Shown here in pieces: positions 26,997-36,470 of a DNA stretch of 64,000 nt. The translations under genes were made by a program, and so were the position numbers. Positions within the stretch are counted from its first letter, which is position 1. Every line of letters starts with the position of its first letter. The stretch comes from Dactylosporangium vinaceum (lineage in GTDB: Bacteria > Actinomycetota > Actinomycetes > Mycobacteriales > Micromonosporaceae): assembly GCF_019904175.1 (NCBI RefSeq), contig NZ_CP061913.1, positions 4,588,001 through 4,652,000 of the forward strand. Reading direction: 5' to 3'. The notes beneath the pieces are model-generated. The model saw only the letters and a list, made by a program, of their open reading frames with translations, was not told where the DNA came from and did no database searches.

Positions 26997-27581
26997 ACCG
27001 GGCGGATCGGGCGGGTACCCTGTCGACCCTGTTGCACGACCGGCTCGGGCTTACCGCCGCAAGCGCGGCCCGGCGTCACATATCCCGCTCCGGCACCTCG
27101 GCGACCAGGGTCACCAACGTCGCGGCGGGCGGCTCGGACTGGATCGGCCGGGCGGTGTCCGGCCGGCCGGCGTTCGCGTTCCTGCTGGCGGCCAAGCTTC
27201 TGTTCGGGCTGCTCGACCACCCAACCGGCCGTGCCGCCAGCAAACCCGCACCGACCAAGGGCCGGCAGCGAACCCCGCTGCCGGCCCACTGTTGTGCCGT
27301 ACCACCCCACACCGTGACGTGAGCCGCAGCTCGCCCAGCACGGACCCGCACGCGCCGGGTACGGACAGGATCGCGGCGGGTCGTCACGCCCTCGGCGCCA
27401 CCAACACCGCACAACGACAAGCAACAAAGCGGAGTCGCGACCTGCCGTGTGAGCCGGTCGACGTCACCACGATCTACGCACCACCGTCCGAGCCGGAAGA
27501 AGCGGTGCCCCACACAGTCGCGGGCCGGACGCCAGCCCCTACAGCCACCGCCCGGCCCGCCTCAGCACCTACTGCCGACGT
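26997..27581. other. Gene-poor stretch without a convincing CDS
   Basis: 585 bp between the stress protein and the Gly-rich gene. Open frames exist on both strands, but none has a ribosome site, a recognisable domain or consistent third-position bias. A minus-strand frame ending at 27076 with LVTLVAEVPERDM has the most protein-like composition and might be a remnant. The notable feature is the perfect hairpin at 27259-27287. Confidence 0.5.
27259..27287. terminator. Perfect 12-bp GC-rich hairpin, bidirectional terminator candidate
   Basis: GGGCCGGCAGCG (27259-27270) pairs exactly with CGCTGCCGGCCC (27276-27287) around a 5-nt loop. On the plus strand it is followed by ACTGTTGT. It lies about 260 bp after the stress-protein stop and about 295 bp after the minus-strand Gly-rich gene, so it could serve either side. 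Confidence 0.65.
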
Positions 27582-28655
27582 TCACCAGCCACGGTGCCGA
27601 CCCGTGTAGACAGCGTGGTGATGCCCGTGGTGATCCGAAGACCGATCCGAGCCGTGCTGCACATCCCGCCGGTGACCATGCCGGCCAGCGGCACGATCCT
27701 GATGCGCGCTGCCATGATCCCAATGCCCCCGCGCGTTGTCATCGGACCTGTGCATCGACCGATGATCCCCACCAGAACGATGCCTGCCCTGACGATCACC
27801 ACCGTCGTGCCCACGAACCGGCCCACCATGGTGATCACCCCACTGCCGATCCTGACGACCACCGGCCCCCCGACCAGGATGGCCGGCCGTGTGACCACCG
27901 GCCTGTCCACCACCCGAGTGGGCGGTGTGGCCGCCCGTGCCCCCGGTGTGGCCGCCCGTGCCGCCCGTGCCGCCGGTCTGGCCGCTCCCGGTCTGGCCGG
28001 CGCCGCCTGTGCCGCCGGTGTGGCCGCCTGTGCCGCCGGTCTGGCCGCTCCCGGTCTGGCCGACGCCGCCTGTGCCGCCGGTGTGGCCGCCCGTGCCGCT
28101 GGTCTGGCTGCTGCCGCCCGTGGCGCCGGTGTGGCCGCCCGTGCCGCCTGTGCCGCCGGTCTGGCCACTCGCGCCGCCGGTGCCGCCGCTGGTCTGGCTG
28201 CTCCCGGTCTGGCCGCTGCCGCCCGTGGCGCCCGTCTGGCCGCCCGCGCCGCCGCCAGTGCCGCCCGTGCCGCCTGCGCCACCCGTGCCGCCGGTGCCGC
28301 CGCTGGTCTGGCCGCCCGGGCCCCCGCGGCCCGTCTGGCCGGTTCCGGTGCCGCCGGAGCCGGACTGTCCGCCGGTGCCGCCGGTGCCGCGTCCGGTCTG
28401 GCCGCTGCCGCCGGACCCTTGGGTGCCGCCGGATGCATGGCCGCTGGATCCGGTGTCACCGGTGTGTCCGGTGCCGGACTGTTGGCTGCCGGTGCCGTCG
28501 GGTGGGTTGGTGTCGGTCTGGGTCTGGTTGGCGCCCGGTTGGGTCGTGGTCGTGCCCGGGGCGGCGTGCGCGGCGGTGCTGGTCAAACCGAGGGCGGCGC
28601 TGGCGAGTAGGCCGAGGCCCACGGTCTTGAGGGTGTTGCGGGCAGTGAAGTGCAT
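27582..28655 (-). CDS. Secreted Gly/Thr-rich repeat protein, C-terminal frame uncertain
   Basis: 357 residues as read. A clear signal peptide (KTVGLGLLASAALGLTSTAAHA, cleavage near residue 31) is followed by about 200 residues of imperfect GGTGGHTGGTGGAGQTGSGQ-type repeats. From about 27930 downward the third-position GC bias shifts to the neighbouring minus frame. There the sequence reads TRVVDRPVVTRPAILVGGP and continues as a Val/Ile-rich domain to 27569, while the annotated frame becomes His/Asp-rich and atypical. Either the repeat caused a sequencing or replication slip, or a real frameshift occurs. ATG 28655 is supported by GGAAGAGGA. Likely surface-exposed; no enzymatic motif. Confidence 0.65.
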   Translation of the reverse strand: MHFTARNTLKTVGLGLLASAALGLTSTAAHAAPGTTTTQPGANQTQTDTNPPDGTGSQQSGTGHTGDTGSSGHASGGTQGSGGSGQTGRGTGGTGGQSGSGGTGTGQTGRGGPGGQTSGGTGGTGGAGGTGGTGGGAGGQTGATGGSGQTGSSQTSGGTGGASGQTGGTGGTGGHTGATGGSSQTSGTGGHTGGTGGVGQTGSGQTGGTGGHTGGTGGAGQTGSGQTGGTGGTGGHTGGTGGHTAHSGGGQAGGHTAGHPGRGAGGRQDRQWGDHHGGPVRGHDGGDRQGRHRSGGDHRSMHRSDDNARGHWDHGSAHQDRAAGRHGHRRDVQHGSDRSSDHHGHHHAVYTGRHRGW

Positions 28656-29258
28656 CGGTCCTCTTCCACGAAGCTGCACGTGTTGTTGTTTGTCGATGGG
28701 TTGGAGGGGTCGATGATTCGGTCTTCCAGTGCAAACGAGCCGGCTCGCGCTCAATGCATCGGCGGTTCGCGTGGGATCAGTTGCCGCAACACGACTCGGG
28801 TTGGTCGCGTGGGTTTACCTCGAACGGGTGGGCGTCGAGGTCGCTGCCGGTGGGCGCGCGCGGGTGATGCGGTGTGGCCGGTCGGCGGGAGCGGGCCTGG
28901 ATGCTGACGGTGCGATTGCGGCTGTGCGCAGTCGCGGTCTGCCGCGGTTGTGGCGGCGCGCTCCCGGCCGGCGATGCGCCCGGGGTGACGGGCGGCGAGA
29001 TGTCAAACCTCGCAGTTCGTGCGGTGGCGGCCCAGCGGCCCGCTCCGGTTTCGGAGTGTGGCGAGCGGGTGCTAGGTGTAGACGCTTGTGCGGCGGCTCG
29101 CGTGTGTGGCCCGGTCGGGGTCGTCTGAACGTGTCGTCGTCGGCGCGGTCCGGTGTCGTTGCATCGACGTCCAGGTGTTCGCCGGTACGCTGCGCGGCGT
29201 TTGGGGCCGGCTGGACGGGCAGGTTCTGTCGAAGTCGCGGTGGGGGCACCATGACGCG
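28656..29258. other. Gene-poor region upstream of the Gly-rich gene
   Basis: About 600 bp with no credible gene: frames on both strands are short, arginine-rich and lack ribosome sites. It presumably includes the promoter of the Gly-rich gene near its right-hand side and otherwise looks like decayed sequence, in line with the two pseudogenes that follow. Confidence 0.5.
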
Positions 29259-29640
29259 GTGACGACGTCGCCGGTGGGTCGGGACCGCTATCTGGATGTG
29301 CTGCGCGATGTGGCTATCGTTCGGGTCGTGGTGTTCCACATGTTGCGTTCGTGTGGCTGAGCTACGCGTTTCCAGCGATGGGCGTGATGTTCGCGCTCGG
29401 CGGTTCGCTGATGGCGGCGTCGCTGCAACGCTCCGCGGTGCGGGCGGTGACCGGCCGGCTGTCGCCGGCATTGCGGGTGCTGGCGGCGTGTCGTGCGAGT
29501 GATGTTGTGTGCTTTCCCCTCGGTGACCTGCTGCAGGTGTGGCAGCTCGGCCCGGCCACCCGGCTGGGCTACTTCGCGGTCGCGCTGGTCCTGCCGGCCG
29601 CGCCGGTCCTCGTACTCGGCCCCGTCGAGGACATCGCCGC
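29259..29640 (+). pseudogene. Acyltransferase-3 family gene, N-terminal fragment with frameshift
   Basis: From GTG 29259 the frame reads GRDRYLDVLRDVAIVRVVVFHM, the classic first helix of acyltransferase-3 (membrane O-acyltransferase) proteins. It then stops at TGA 29358-29360. One base earlier the next frame continues VWLSYAFPAMGVMFALGGSLMA, the expected following segment. Similarity fades after about 29480 and no C-terminal half follows. Thus a frameshift near 29350 plus a 3' truncation. The end coordinate is approximate. Confidence 0.65.
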
Positions 29641-29659
29641 CCGCCGCCCTCCTGCTGCC

Positions 29660-29882
29660 CATCCGCCCGCCCGCACCCGGCGCTGTCCGGGCCTCGGCGG
29701 CGCCGACGATCCCGCGCAACACGTTCTCGCGGATCGAGTCCGCCAACCATTCCGCCTGGACCGCCTGAAAGCCACACCACCAGTACATCCAGCTTGCCGT
29801 CCCGGATGACGTCCATCAGCCGCTCGAAGTCGGGGCGGCCCTTCGTCCGGTTGTGCCTGCCCATCGGCGTCCCTGGCTGCAA
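29660..29882 (-). pseudogene. Serine recombinase/resolvase remnant
   Basis: From about 29882 leftwards one frame reads GRPDFERLMDVIRDGKLDVLVVW, the conserved strand-helix segment of serine recombinases. At about 29775 similarity jumps to another frame reading AEWLADSIRENVLRGI, a segment that lies much later in such proteins. So an internal deletion and frame change destroyed the gene. No catalytic Ser region remains. Boundaries are approximate. Confidence 0.5.
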
Positions 29883-29919
29883 CGATCGACTTTGGCAGCC
29901 GACGCTTCTCAGGAGGGGC

Positions 29920-31173
29920 TTACGGCCAGCCCAGGAGACGGGCTCCCAGGACCGCGGTGTGGAGGGTGAAGCGCTGGGTGGGCTCGCCCGGGTGGTAGCC
30001 GGTCAGGTCGCGGATGCGGTCCAGGCGGTACGTCACCGCGCGGACCGACAGGTGCAGGTGGCGGGCGGTGGCGGTGTAGTTGCCCTGGTGCTCGAACAGG
30101 ACGGTGAGCGTGTCCAGGTACGGCTGGGCGCCGCCCCTCGCCTCGCGCAGCGGGCCCAGGACCGTGGTGACCAGGTCGGTGATGGCGTCGCGGTCGCGGA
30201 GCAGGACCGGGAAGACCAGCAGGTCGGCGGCGTTGAGGACGGGGGCGGTGAAGCCCAGCTTCGCGGCGTGGTCCAGGCAGCCGCGGGCCTCGTCGAGGGA
30301 GCGGGTCAGGCCCGGCAGGCCCGCGTGGGGGCGGCCGGCGCCGATCTGCCAGCCGCCCGGGCCGAGCTCGCCGACCAGGTGGTGGGCGAGCTCGGCGGCC
30401 AGGCCGCGCAGGCCGCCGGCGCTGATGCAGACCAGCTCGCCGTCGCGGAGGGTGGTGAGGGTGTTGCCGTCGCCGTACCGGGCCGCGAGGGCGGCGTCGA
30501 CCCGGTGGGCGAGGGCCGGGGTCAGCGATGCGCCGCGGGCGACCAGGACGACGTGGGTGGCGGAGAGCCGGATGCCGTAGCGCTGGGCCCGCTGCGCCAG
30601 GCCGCCCGGGTCGGCGCGGCCGGTGAGCAGGTCGGTGACGAAGGCGGCCCGGTCGGTCTCGTGGCGGGCGAGCTCCGCGTGGTTGGCCCGGGCGTACCCG
30701 TCGAGCGCCGCCGCCATCACCCGCTCCAGCAGCGCAGGCCCGGCCGCCGCGCCTGCCGCCGCCCGCAGCAGCCCCAGGACGAGGTCGCGCACCGGCACGC
30801 CGTCGTCCGCCGCCCGCGCCCCGGCCAGCCCGGCCGCCTGGACCGGGTCCGCCGCACCGAACGGACCGCCGCCCACTGCGCCCTCGCCGCGGCCGCCGTC
30901 CGAGCCATCGGCTGCGCACCCCGCCTCTGGATCGCCGGACTGACGGCCGCCCGCTGTGCCGGACGGACGGTCGGCCGCCATGCCCGACGGACCGCTGCCC
31001 GCCGTGACCAGGCCAGGACGGCCGGGCAGGGCGTCGGCCGCGGGAACAGGTGCAGAGCGGCCGGGCGGATTGCCGGCGGCCGGATCCGGGGCCGGCGGTG
31101 CGGCGGTGGTCGGGGACGAGGAGGCCGGGATCGGGCCGGGGCCGGCGGGCGGTGGGTCAGGCGGCGATGTCAC
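29920..31173 (-). CDS. PucR-type regulator with C-terminal helix-turn-helix
   Basis: 417 residues. A long low-complexity Pro/Gly/Ala-rich N-terminal region (about 1-115) precedes a GGDEF-like CdaR fold segment without catalytic residues. The C-terminal PucR HTH reads TLTVLFEHQGNYTATARHLHLSVRAVTYRLDRIRDLTG. PucR/CdaR proteins usually control nearby catabolic or transport genes. The GTG start at 31173 overlaps the end of the ABC permease gene by 17 bp, so it is the third gene of a coupled operon. Some of the low-complexity N-terminus may be untranslated if a later start is used. Confidence 0.8.
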   Translation of the reverse strand: MTSPPDPPPAGPGPIPASSSPTTAAPPAPDPAAGNPPGRSAPVPAADALPGRPGLVTAGSGPSGMAADRPSGTAGGRQSGDPEAGCAADGSDGGRGEGAVGGGPFGAADPVQAAGLAGARAADDGVPVRDLVLGLLRAAAGAAAGPALLERVMAAALDGYARANHAELARHETDRAAFVTDLLTGRADPGGLAQRAQRYGIRLSATHVVLVARGASLTPALAHRVDAALAARYGDGNTLTTLRDGELVCISAGGLRGLAAELAHHLVGELGPGGWQIGAGRPHAGLPGLTRSLDEARGCLDHAAKLGFTAPVLNAADLLVFPVLLRDRDAITDLVTTVLGPLREARGGAQPYLDTLTVLFEHQGNYTATARHLHLSVRAVTYRLDRIRDLTGYHPGEPTQRFTLHTAVLGARLLGWP

Positions 31174-31922
31174 GGCGGTTGAACCACAGGACTCCGGCGG
31201 TGGCGGTCACCGCGCCGGCGACCACCAGCACGGCCAGCGGACCCGGGTGCCAGCCGGTGTGGAGGGGGTCGGTGCCGAAGGCGTAGTGGAACGGGGAGAG
31301 GTAGCGCAGCCAGGCCAGGCCGTCCACCACGCCGCCGAGGGCGTTGGCGATGTAGGTGAGCACGGCCAGGGCGCCGCTGACGGCCAGGACCGTCCCGCGG
31401 CGGCCGGTCGCGGCGCCGACGAGGAATGCGATGCCGGCGAAGCACCAGGCCAGGGCGGTCAGGCCGAAGGAGGCGGCGGAGACGTCGGACAGGGTGATGG
31501 CCATCCCGGCCGACGGGACGACGACCAGCAGCAGCAGCCACGGGACGGCGGCGACGGCGAGCACGGCGGCGGCCGTCGCGGCCAGGCGCTGGGCCGCGAA
31601 CGCGATGCGGGTCACCGGGACCGTCAGCAGCAGCTCCAGCCCGCCGTCCTCCTCGGGGCCGGCGATGGTGCGGGCCGCCAGGGTGATGGCGCACAGCAGG
31701 ACCAGCAGCGGGCCGATCAGGCTGAACACCGTCGCCTGCAGGTAGCCGGCGGGTGAGGTCAGGTCGGCGATGCCGAGGAAGTCGAGCATGTCCTGGGGGA
31801 CCGCGGCCTGTTTGAGCTGGGAGACGCCGGCGAAGTCGCGGTAGAAGGACGTGTACAGGCCGGTGACCGCGGCGATGCCCACCGCCCAGCCCAGCAGTGC
31901 GCGGCGGTCGTCCGACCAGGTC

Positions 31923-31945
<23 letters not shown>
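31157..31945 (-). CDS. ABC transporter permease, ABC-2 type
   Basis: 262 residues with about six transmembrane segments and the ABC-2 exporter pattern (a soluble loop after helix 1, then GPLLVLLCAITLAARTIAGPEEDGGLE before helix 3). No substrate-binding protein is linked, so it is an exporter. ATG 31945 follows GGGGA and overlaps the end of the ATP-binding gene by 23 bp. Confidence 0.85.
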
Positions 31946-32852
<907 letters not shown>

Positions 32853-32907
32853 GCCCTCCATCGTCCAGGCATCGACCTTGATCATCCAGGTCGGAGTCCG
32901 GCGAAGC

Positions 32908-33888
32908 TCACACCGCCCGGTTGCCGGACCCCGGCAACACACTGACGACCGCGGATGCGGGCAGCCGCGGCGTGTGCGGCGGCCCGGCGTGCTCGGGGTC
33001 GGCGATGCCGAGGCGCAGCACCAGGTAGGGCCAGCCGACGTCACCCAGCATCCGCCGCAGCGCCACCCGGGTGAAGTCCAGCTCGACCGGGCTGGACAGC
33101 GGCAGGACGGCGGTGCCGCGGCCGGTCGCGACAAGCCACAGCTCCCCGAGCGCCTCGCCGGCCGCGAGCCAGTCCGACCGCTCGTCGCCCTCGCCGTAGA
33201 GGATCGCGTAGTTCGCCGCCGAGTCGTGCCCGCCACCGGCGGCGAGGGCGCCGGCCACGCCGAAGTCCCGCTCCGCGACGGTGGTCAGCGGCGTCTCCGC
33301 CGGCAGCGAGACAGCCGGAATCCCGGTGCCGTCCGGGCGCGACCCACCGGCCCACTGCGCGGTCTCGGCCTGCATCTTCGCGTCGTGGCGCTGCGCCTCA
33401 CCGGAGTGCTCGATCATGACGGCGAGCTGCAGGACCTGGTCGCGGTTGAGCACGTGCAGCCGGGCGCCGCCGCGGCGGGCCGCGGCCGCGAGGGCCTCCA
33501 GGGCCGCGGGCGCGACCGGCTCGTCGGTGACGACCCGCCGGTCGGTCCGCCGGACCTGCAGCAGCTGCAGCCGGTGCATGTCGTGCGGGTCGGCCGGCTC
33601 GTGCGCCACCGCCTGGATGACCGCGAGCGGCTCGCCGGCGTCTCGGGTGACCGACGCCTTCCAGCCTGCGGCGGCGAGCGCGACGAGCGCGTGGTGCAGG
33701 GCGGCGCCGCAGCTCAGGACCATGAGCCGGCCGTCCGGGTCCTGCTCGGCCAGCTGCCGCTCGGGGACCGCGAACAGCTCCATCCGGTCACCGTCGACCA
33801 CCCACCGCCACGGCTGGGTGTTGTGCACTGAGGGCGCCAGCCGGGCGGCGTCCGCCGCCGCGGCCAGGGCATCGGTTGCGGTGGTCAT
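32908..33888 (-). CDS. Acg-family nitroreductase-like protein
   Basis: 326 residues, the length of the mycobacterial Acg/Rv3131 family. Opening motif ARLAPSVHNTQPWRWVV binds FMN phosphate in nitroreductases. The middle lacks the typical nitroreductase dimer segment, as in Acg, which is thought to sequester FMN. ATG 33888 overlaps the phosphoketolase stop (ATGA), so translation is coupled. In mycobacteria this family belongs to the DosR dormancy regulon. Confidence 0.87.
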   Translation of the reverse strand: MTTATDALAAAADAARLAPSVHNTQPWRWVVDGDRMELFAVPERQLAEQDPDGRLMVLSCGAALHHALVALAAAGWKASVTRDAGEPLAVIQAVAHEPADPHDMHRLQLLQVRRTDRRVVTDEPVAPAALEALAAAARRGGARLHVLNRDQVLQLAVMIEHSGEAQRHDAKMQAETAQWAGGSRPDGTGIPAVSLPAETPLTTVAERDFGVAGALAAGGGHDSAANYAILYGEGDERSDWLAAGEALGELWLVATGRGTAVLPLSSPVELDFTRVALRRMLGDVGWPYLVLRLGIADPEHAGPPHTPRLPASAVVSVLPGSGNRAV

Positions 33889-36257
33889 GATGCGAGGCTC
33901 CAGTCCCGTACCTCGGGCATGTCCTCGAGGTGCTCCACGACGTACGTCTCGTGCTCGGCCAGCTTCCGCTCGCACCACGCCTTGAGCTCGGTGGCGCCGG
34001 GCGGGAGCCGCTTGGCGTTGTTGATGGCGTCCATGACGAGGTGGTACCGCGACACCCGGTTGCGCACCGTCATGTCGAACGGGGTCGTGGTCGTGCCCTC
34101 CTCGATGAACCCGCGCACCCGGAACCGGTCGGCGTCGGGCCGGCCGTGCACCAGCTGGTGGACCGCGCCCGGGTAGCCGTGGAAGGCGAACACCACGTCG
34201 ACCCGGTCGGTGAACAGCTCCGTGAACTGGGTCTCGCTCATCCCGTGCGGGTGGTCCTTGCGCCGGGGCAGCGTCATGAGGTCCACGACGTTGACGACCC
34301 GGACCCGGAATTTCGGCAGCCGCTCCCGCAGGATCTGCGCGGCCGCCACGGTCTCCATCGTCACCACGTCACCGGCGCAGGCCAGGACGATGTCGGGGTC
34401 CATGGTGCCGTCGTCGGTGCCGGCCCACTCCCAGATCCCGGCGCCGCGTGTGCAGTGCTCGATCGCGGCGTCCATGCTCAGCCACTGCAGCTGCGGCTGC
34501 TTGTCGATGACGATCAGGTTGATGTAGTTGCGGGAGCGCAGGCAGTGGTCGGCCACGGAGAGCAGGCAGTTCGCGTCCGGCGGCAGGTAGACCCGGGCGA
34601 CGTCGCCGCGCTGGGTCAGCACCACCTGGATGAGCCCGGGACCCTGGTGGCTGAACCCGTTGTGGTCGTTGCGCCAGGCGGTCGAGGTGAGCAGCACGTT
34701 AAGGCTTGGCACGGGCGCCCGCCACGGCAGCCGCCGGCTCTCCTGCAGCCATTTGCCGTGTTGTACCGTCTGCGACGCCGACACCATCGCGAAGGCCTCG
34801 TAGGTCGCGAACATGCCGTGGCGCCCGGTCAGGTTGTAGCCCTCCAGCCAGCCGTGGCAGTTGTGCTCCGACAGCACCTCCATGACCCGCCCGTCGCGGC
34901 CGATGGCCACGTCCACGTCGGTCACCGGCTCCATGAACGCCCGGTCGGACACCTCGAACACGGCCCCGAGCCGGTTGCTGTTCGTCTCGTCGGGGCAGAA
35001 GAGCCGGAACCGGTCCGGGTTGTCGCGGTAGATGTCGCGCATCAGCTCGCCGAGGCGCCGCGTCGACTCCGCCCGCTCGGTGCCGGGCGCCGGGACGTCG
35101 ACGGCGTACTTGCGGAAGTCCGGGATGGCCAGATCCTGCGTCAGCAGCCCGCCGTTGGCGTGCGGGCTCGCGCTCATCCGCAGGTCGCCCGCGGGCGCGA
35201 GGTCCCGGATGGCCCGGGTGGGCGCCCCGTTGGCGTCGAAGAGCTCCTCCGGTCGGTACGAGCGCAGCCACTCCTCCAGCAGGCGCAGGTGCTCGGGGTT
35301 GTCCTTGACGCCGGACAGCGGCACCTGGTGCGAGCGCCACGTGCCGGTGACCTTGATGCCGTCGACCTCCTCGGGCCCGGTCCAGCCCTTGGGGGAGCGC
35401 AGGACGATGAGCGGCCAGCGCGGCCGGGTCCCGTCCCAGTCCCCGCCGCGGGCGGCGGCCTGGATCGCGCCGATCTTGTCGTACGCCTCGGCCAGGACGG
35501 CCGCGAACCGGTGGTGCATGCCCGGCAGGTCACCGCCCTCGACCTCGAGGACGTCGTAGCCGTGTCCTTCGAGCAGCGACCGTACCTCTGCCGGGTCCTT
35601 GCGTCCCAGCACGGTGGGGCCGGCGATCTTGGCTCCGTTGAGGTGCAGGATCGGCAGCACGGCCCCGTCCCGCGCCGGGTTGATGAAGGAGACGCCCTTC
35701 CACGACCCCTCCAGGGGCCCGGTCTCGGCCTCGCCGTCGCCGACCACGGCCACGGTGAGCAGCTCCGGGTTGTCCATCACGGAGCCGAAGGCGTGCACGA
35801 GCACGTAGCCGAGCTCCCCGCCCTCGTGGATCGACCCCGGCGTCGTCACCGACACGTGGCTGGGGATCCCGCCCGGCGCCGAGAACTGCCGGAACAGCCG
35901 CAGCAGACCCGCCTCGTCCTGCGACACCGCCGGGTAGATCTCGCTGTAGGTGCCCTCCAGGTATCCGGCGGCGACGAGCGCCGGCCCGCCGTGCCCCGGC
36001 CCGGCCAGGTAGATGGCGTGCTGGCCGGTCTGCTTGATCAGCCGGGACAGGTGCGCGTAGATGAAGGAGAGCCCGGGGCTCGTGCCCCAGTGCCCGAGCA
36101 GGCGCGGCTTGATGTCACCGGCCTCCAGCGGGCGGCGCAGCAGCGGGTTCGCCTGCAGGTAGATCTGCCCGATCGTCAGGTAGTTGTTCGCTCGCCACCA
36201 CGCATCCAGCTGCTCGAGTTCGACATCATCAAGCTCAGCCCGCAGGTGCTGTGTCAT
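33885..36257 (-). CDS. xfp: Xylulose-5-phosphate/fructose-6-phosphate phosphoketolase
   Basis: 790 residues, full length for the family. The thiamine-diphosphate motif is visible as VVGDGEAETGPLEGSW, with phosphoketolase signatures AGPGHGGPAL, SVTTPGSIHEGGELGY, FCPDETNSNRL and SHQGPGLIQ. It cleaves xylulose-5-P or fructose-6-P with phosphate to acetyl-phosphate, glyceraldehyde-3-P or erythrose-4-P, and water, giving ATP without oxygen. It starts at ATG 36257 and is coupled to the Acg-like gene. An imperfect GGTCC/GGACC dyad and a CGGGACGGGTCC motif lie upstream. Confidence 0.95.
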   Translation of the reverse strand: MTQHLRAELDDVELEQLDAWWRANNYLTIGQIYLQANPLLRRPLEAGDIKPRLLGHWGTSPGLSFIYAHLSRLIKQTGQHAIYLAGPGHGGPALVAAGYLEGTYSEIYPAVSQDEAGLLRLFRQFSAPGGIPSHVSVTTPGSIHEGGELGYVLVHAFGSVMDNPELLTVAVVGDGEAETGPLEGSWKGVSFINPARDGAVLPILHLNGAKIAGPTVLGRKDPAEVRSLLEGHGYDVLEVEGGDLPGMHHRFAAVLAEAYDKIGAIQAAARGGDWDGTRPRWPLIVLRSPKGWTGPEEVDGIKVTGTWRSHQVPLSGVKDNPEHLRLLEEWLRSYRPEELFDANGAPTRAIRDLAPAGDLRMSASPHANGGLLTQDLAIPDFRKYAVDVPAPGTERAESTRRLGELMRDIYRDNPDRFRLFCPDETNSNRLGAVFEVSDRAFMEPVTDVDVAIGRDGRVMEVLSEHNCHGWLEGYNLTGRHGMFATYEAFAMVSASQTVQHGKWLQESRRLPWRAPVPSLNVLLTSTAWRNDHNGFSHQGPGLIQVVLTQRGDVARVYLPPDANCLLSVADHCLRSRNYINLIVIDKQPQLQWLSMDAAIEHCTRGAGIWEWAGTDDGTMDPDIVLACAGDVVTMETVAAAQILRERLPKFRVRVVNVVDLMTLPRRKDHPHGMSETQFTELFTDRVDVVFAFHGYPGAVHQLVHGRPDADRFRVRGFIEEGTTTTPFDMTVRNRVSRYHLVMDAINNAKRLPPGATELKAWCERKLAEHETYVVEHLEDMPEVRDWSLAS

Positions 36258-36346
36258 GACCTCTCCCCGGTGTTTCGCACGGCCTCCACTTCTAGGCTGA
36301 CGGTAGCGGTGGAAGCTGAGCAGAGCCGGAGGTCCCGACAATCCCA

Positions 36347-36358
36347 GGACCCGTCCCG
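36347..36358. promoter_or_regulatory. CGGGACGGGTCC motif upstream of the phosphoketolase operon
   Basis: Minus-strand motif about 90 bp before the phosphoketolase start. It differs by one base from the motif in front of the universal stress protein at 26123-26134. It is part of a larger GC-rich dyad whose outer half is GTCGGGACC. Possible binding site for a shared stress regulator; unproven. Confidence 0.35.
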
Positions 36359-36470
36359 ATCGGCCGGGGCCGGGTGGGGCCGGGTGACCCGGCGGTGCGT
36401 CGCGGGGTGACGCCGCCGTCACCGCGAGCGGGGCGTGCGCCCGTCGCGGCCGCTCGGACCGGCGCACCCG

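Noticed and set aside
27594-28610. Plus-strand open frame through the Gly-rich repeat gene
   Set aside because: Although its third-position GC is high on the left side, it shares that codon phase with a minus frame, has no ribosome site, and the signal peptide and repeats are on the minus strand.
33930-36410. 826-residue plus-strand open frame opposite the phosphoketolase
   Set aside because: Antisense shadow; the phosphoketolase on the minus strand is full length with all signatures.
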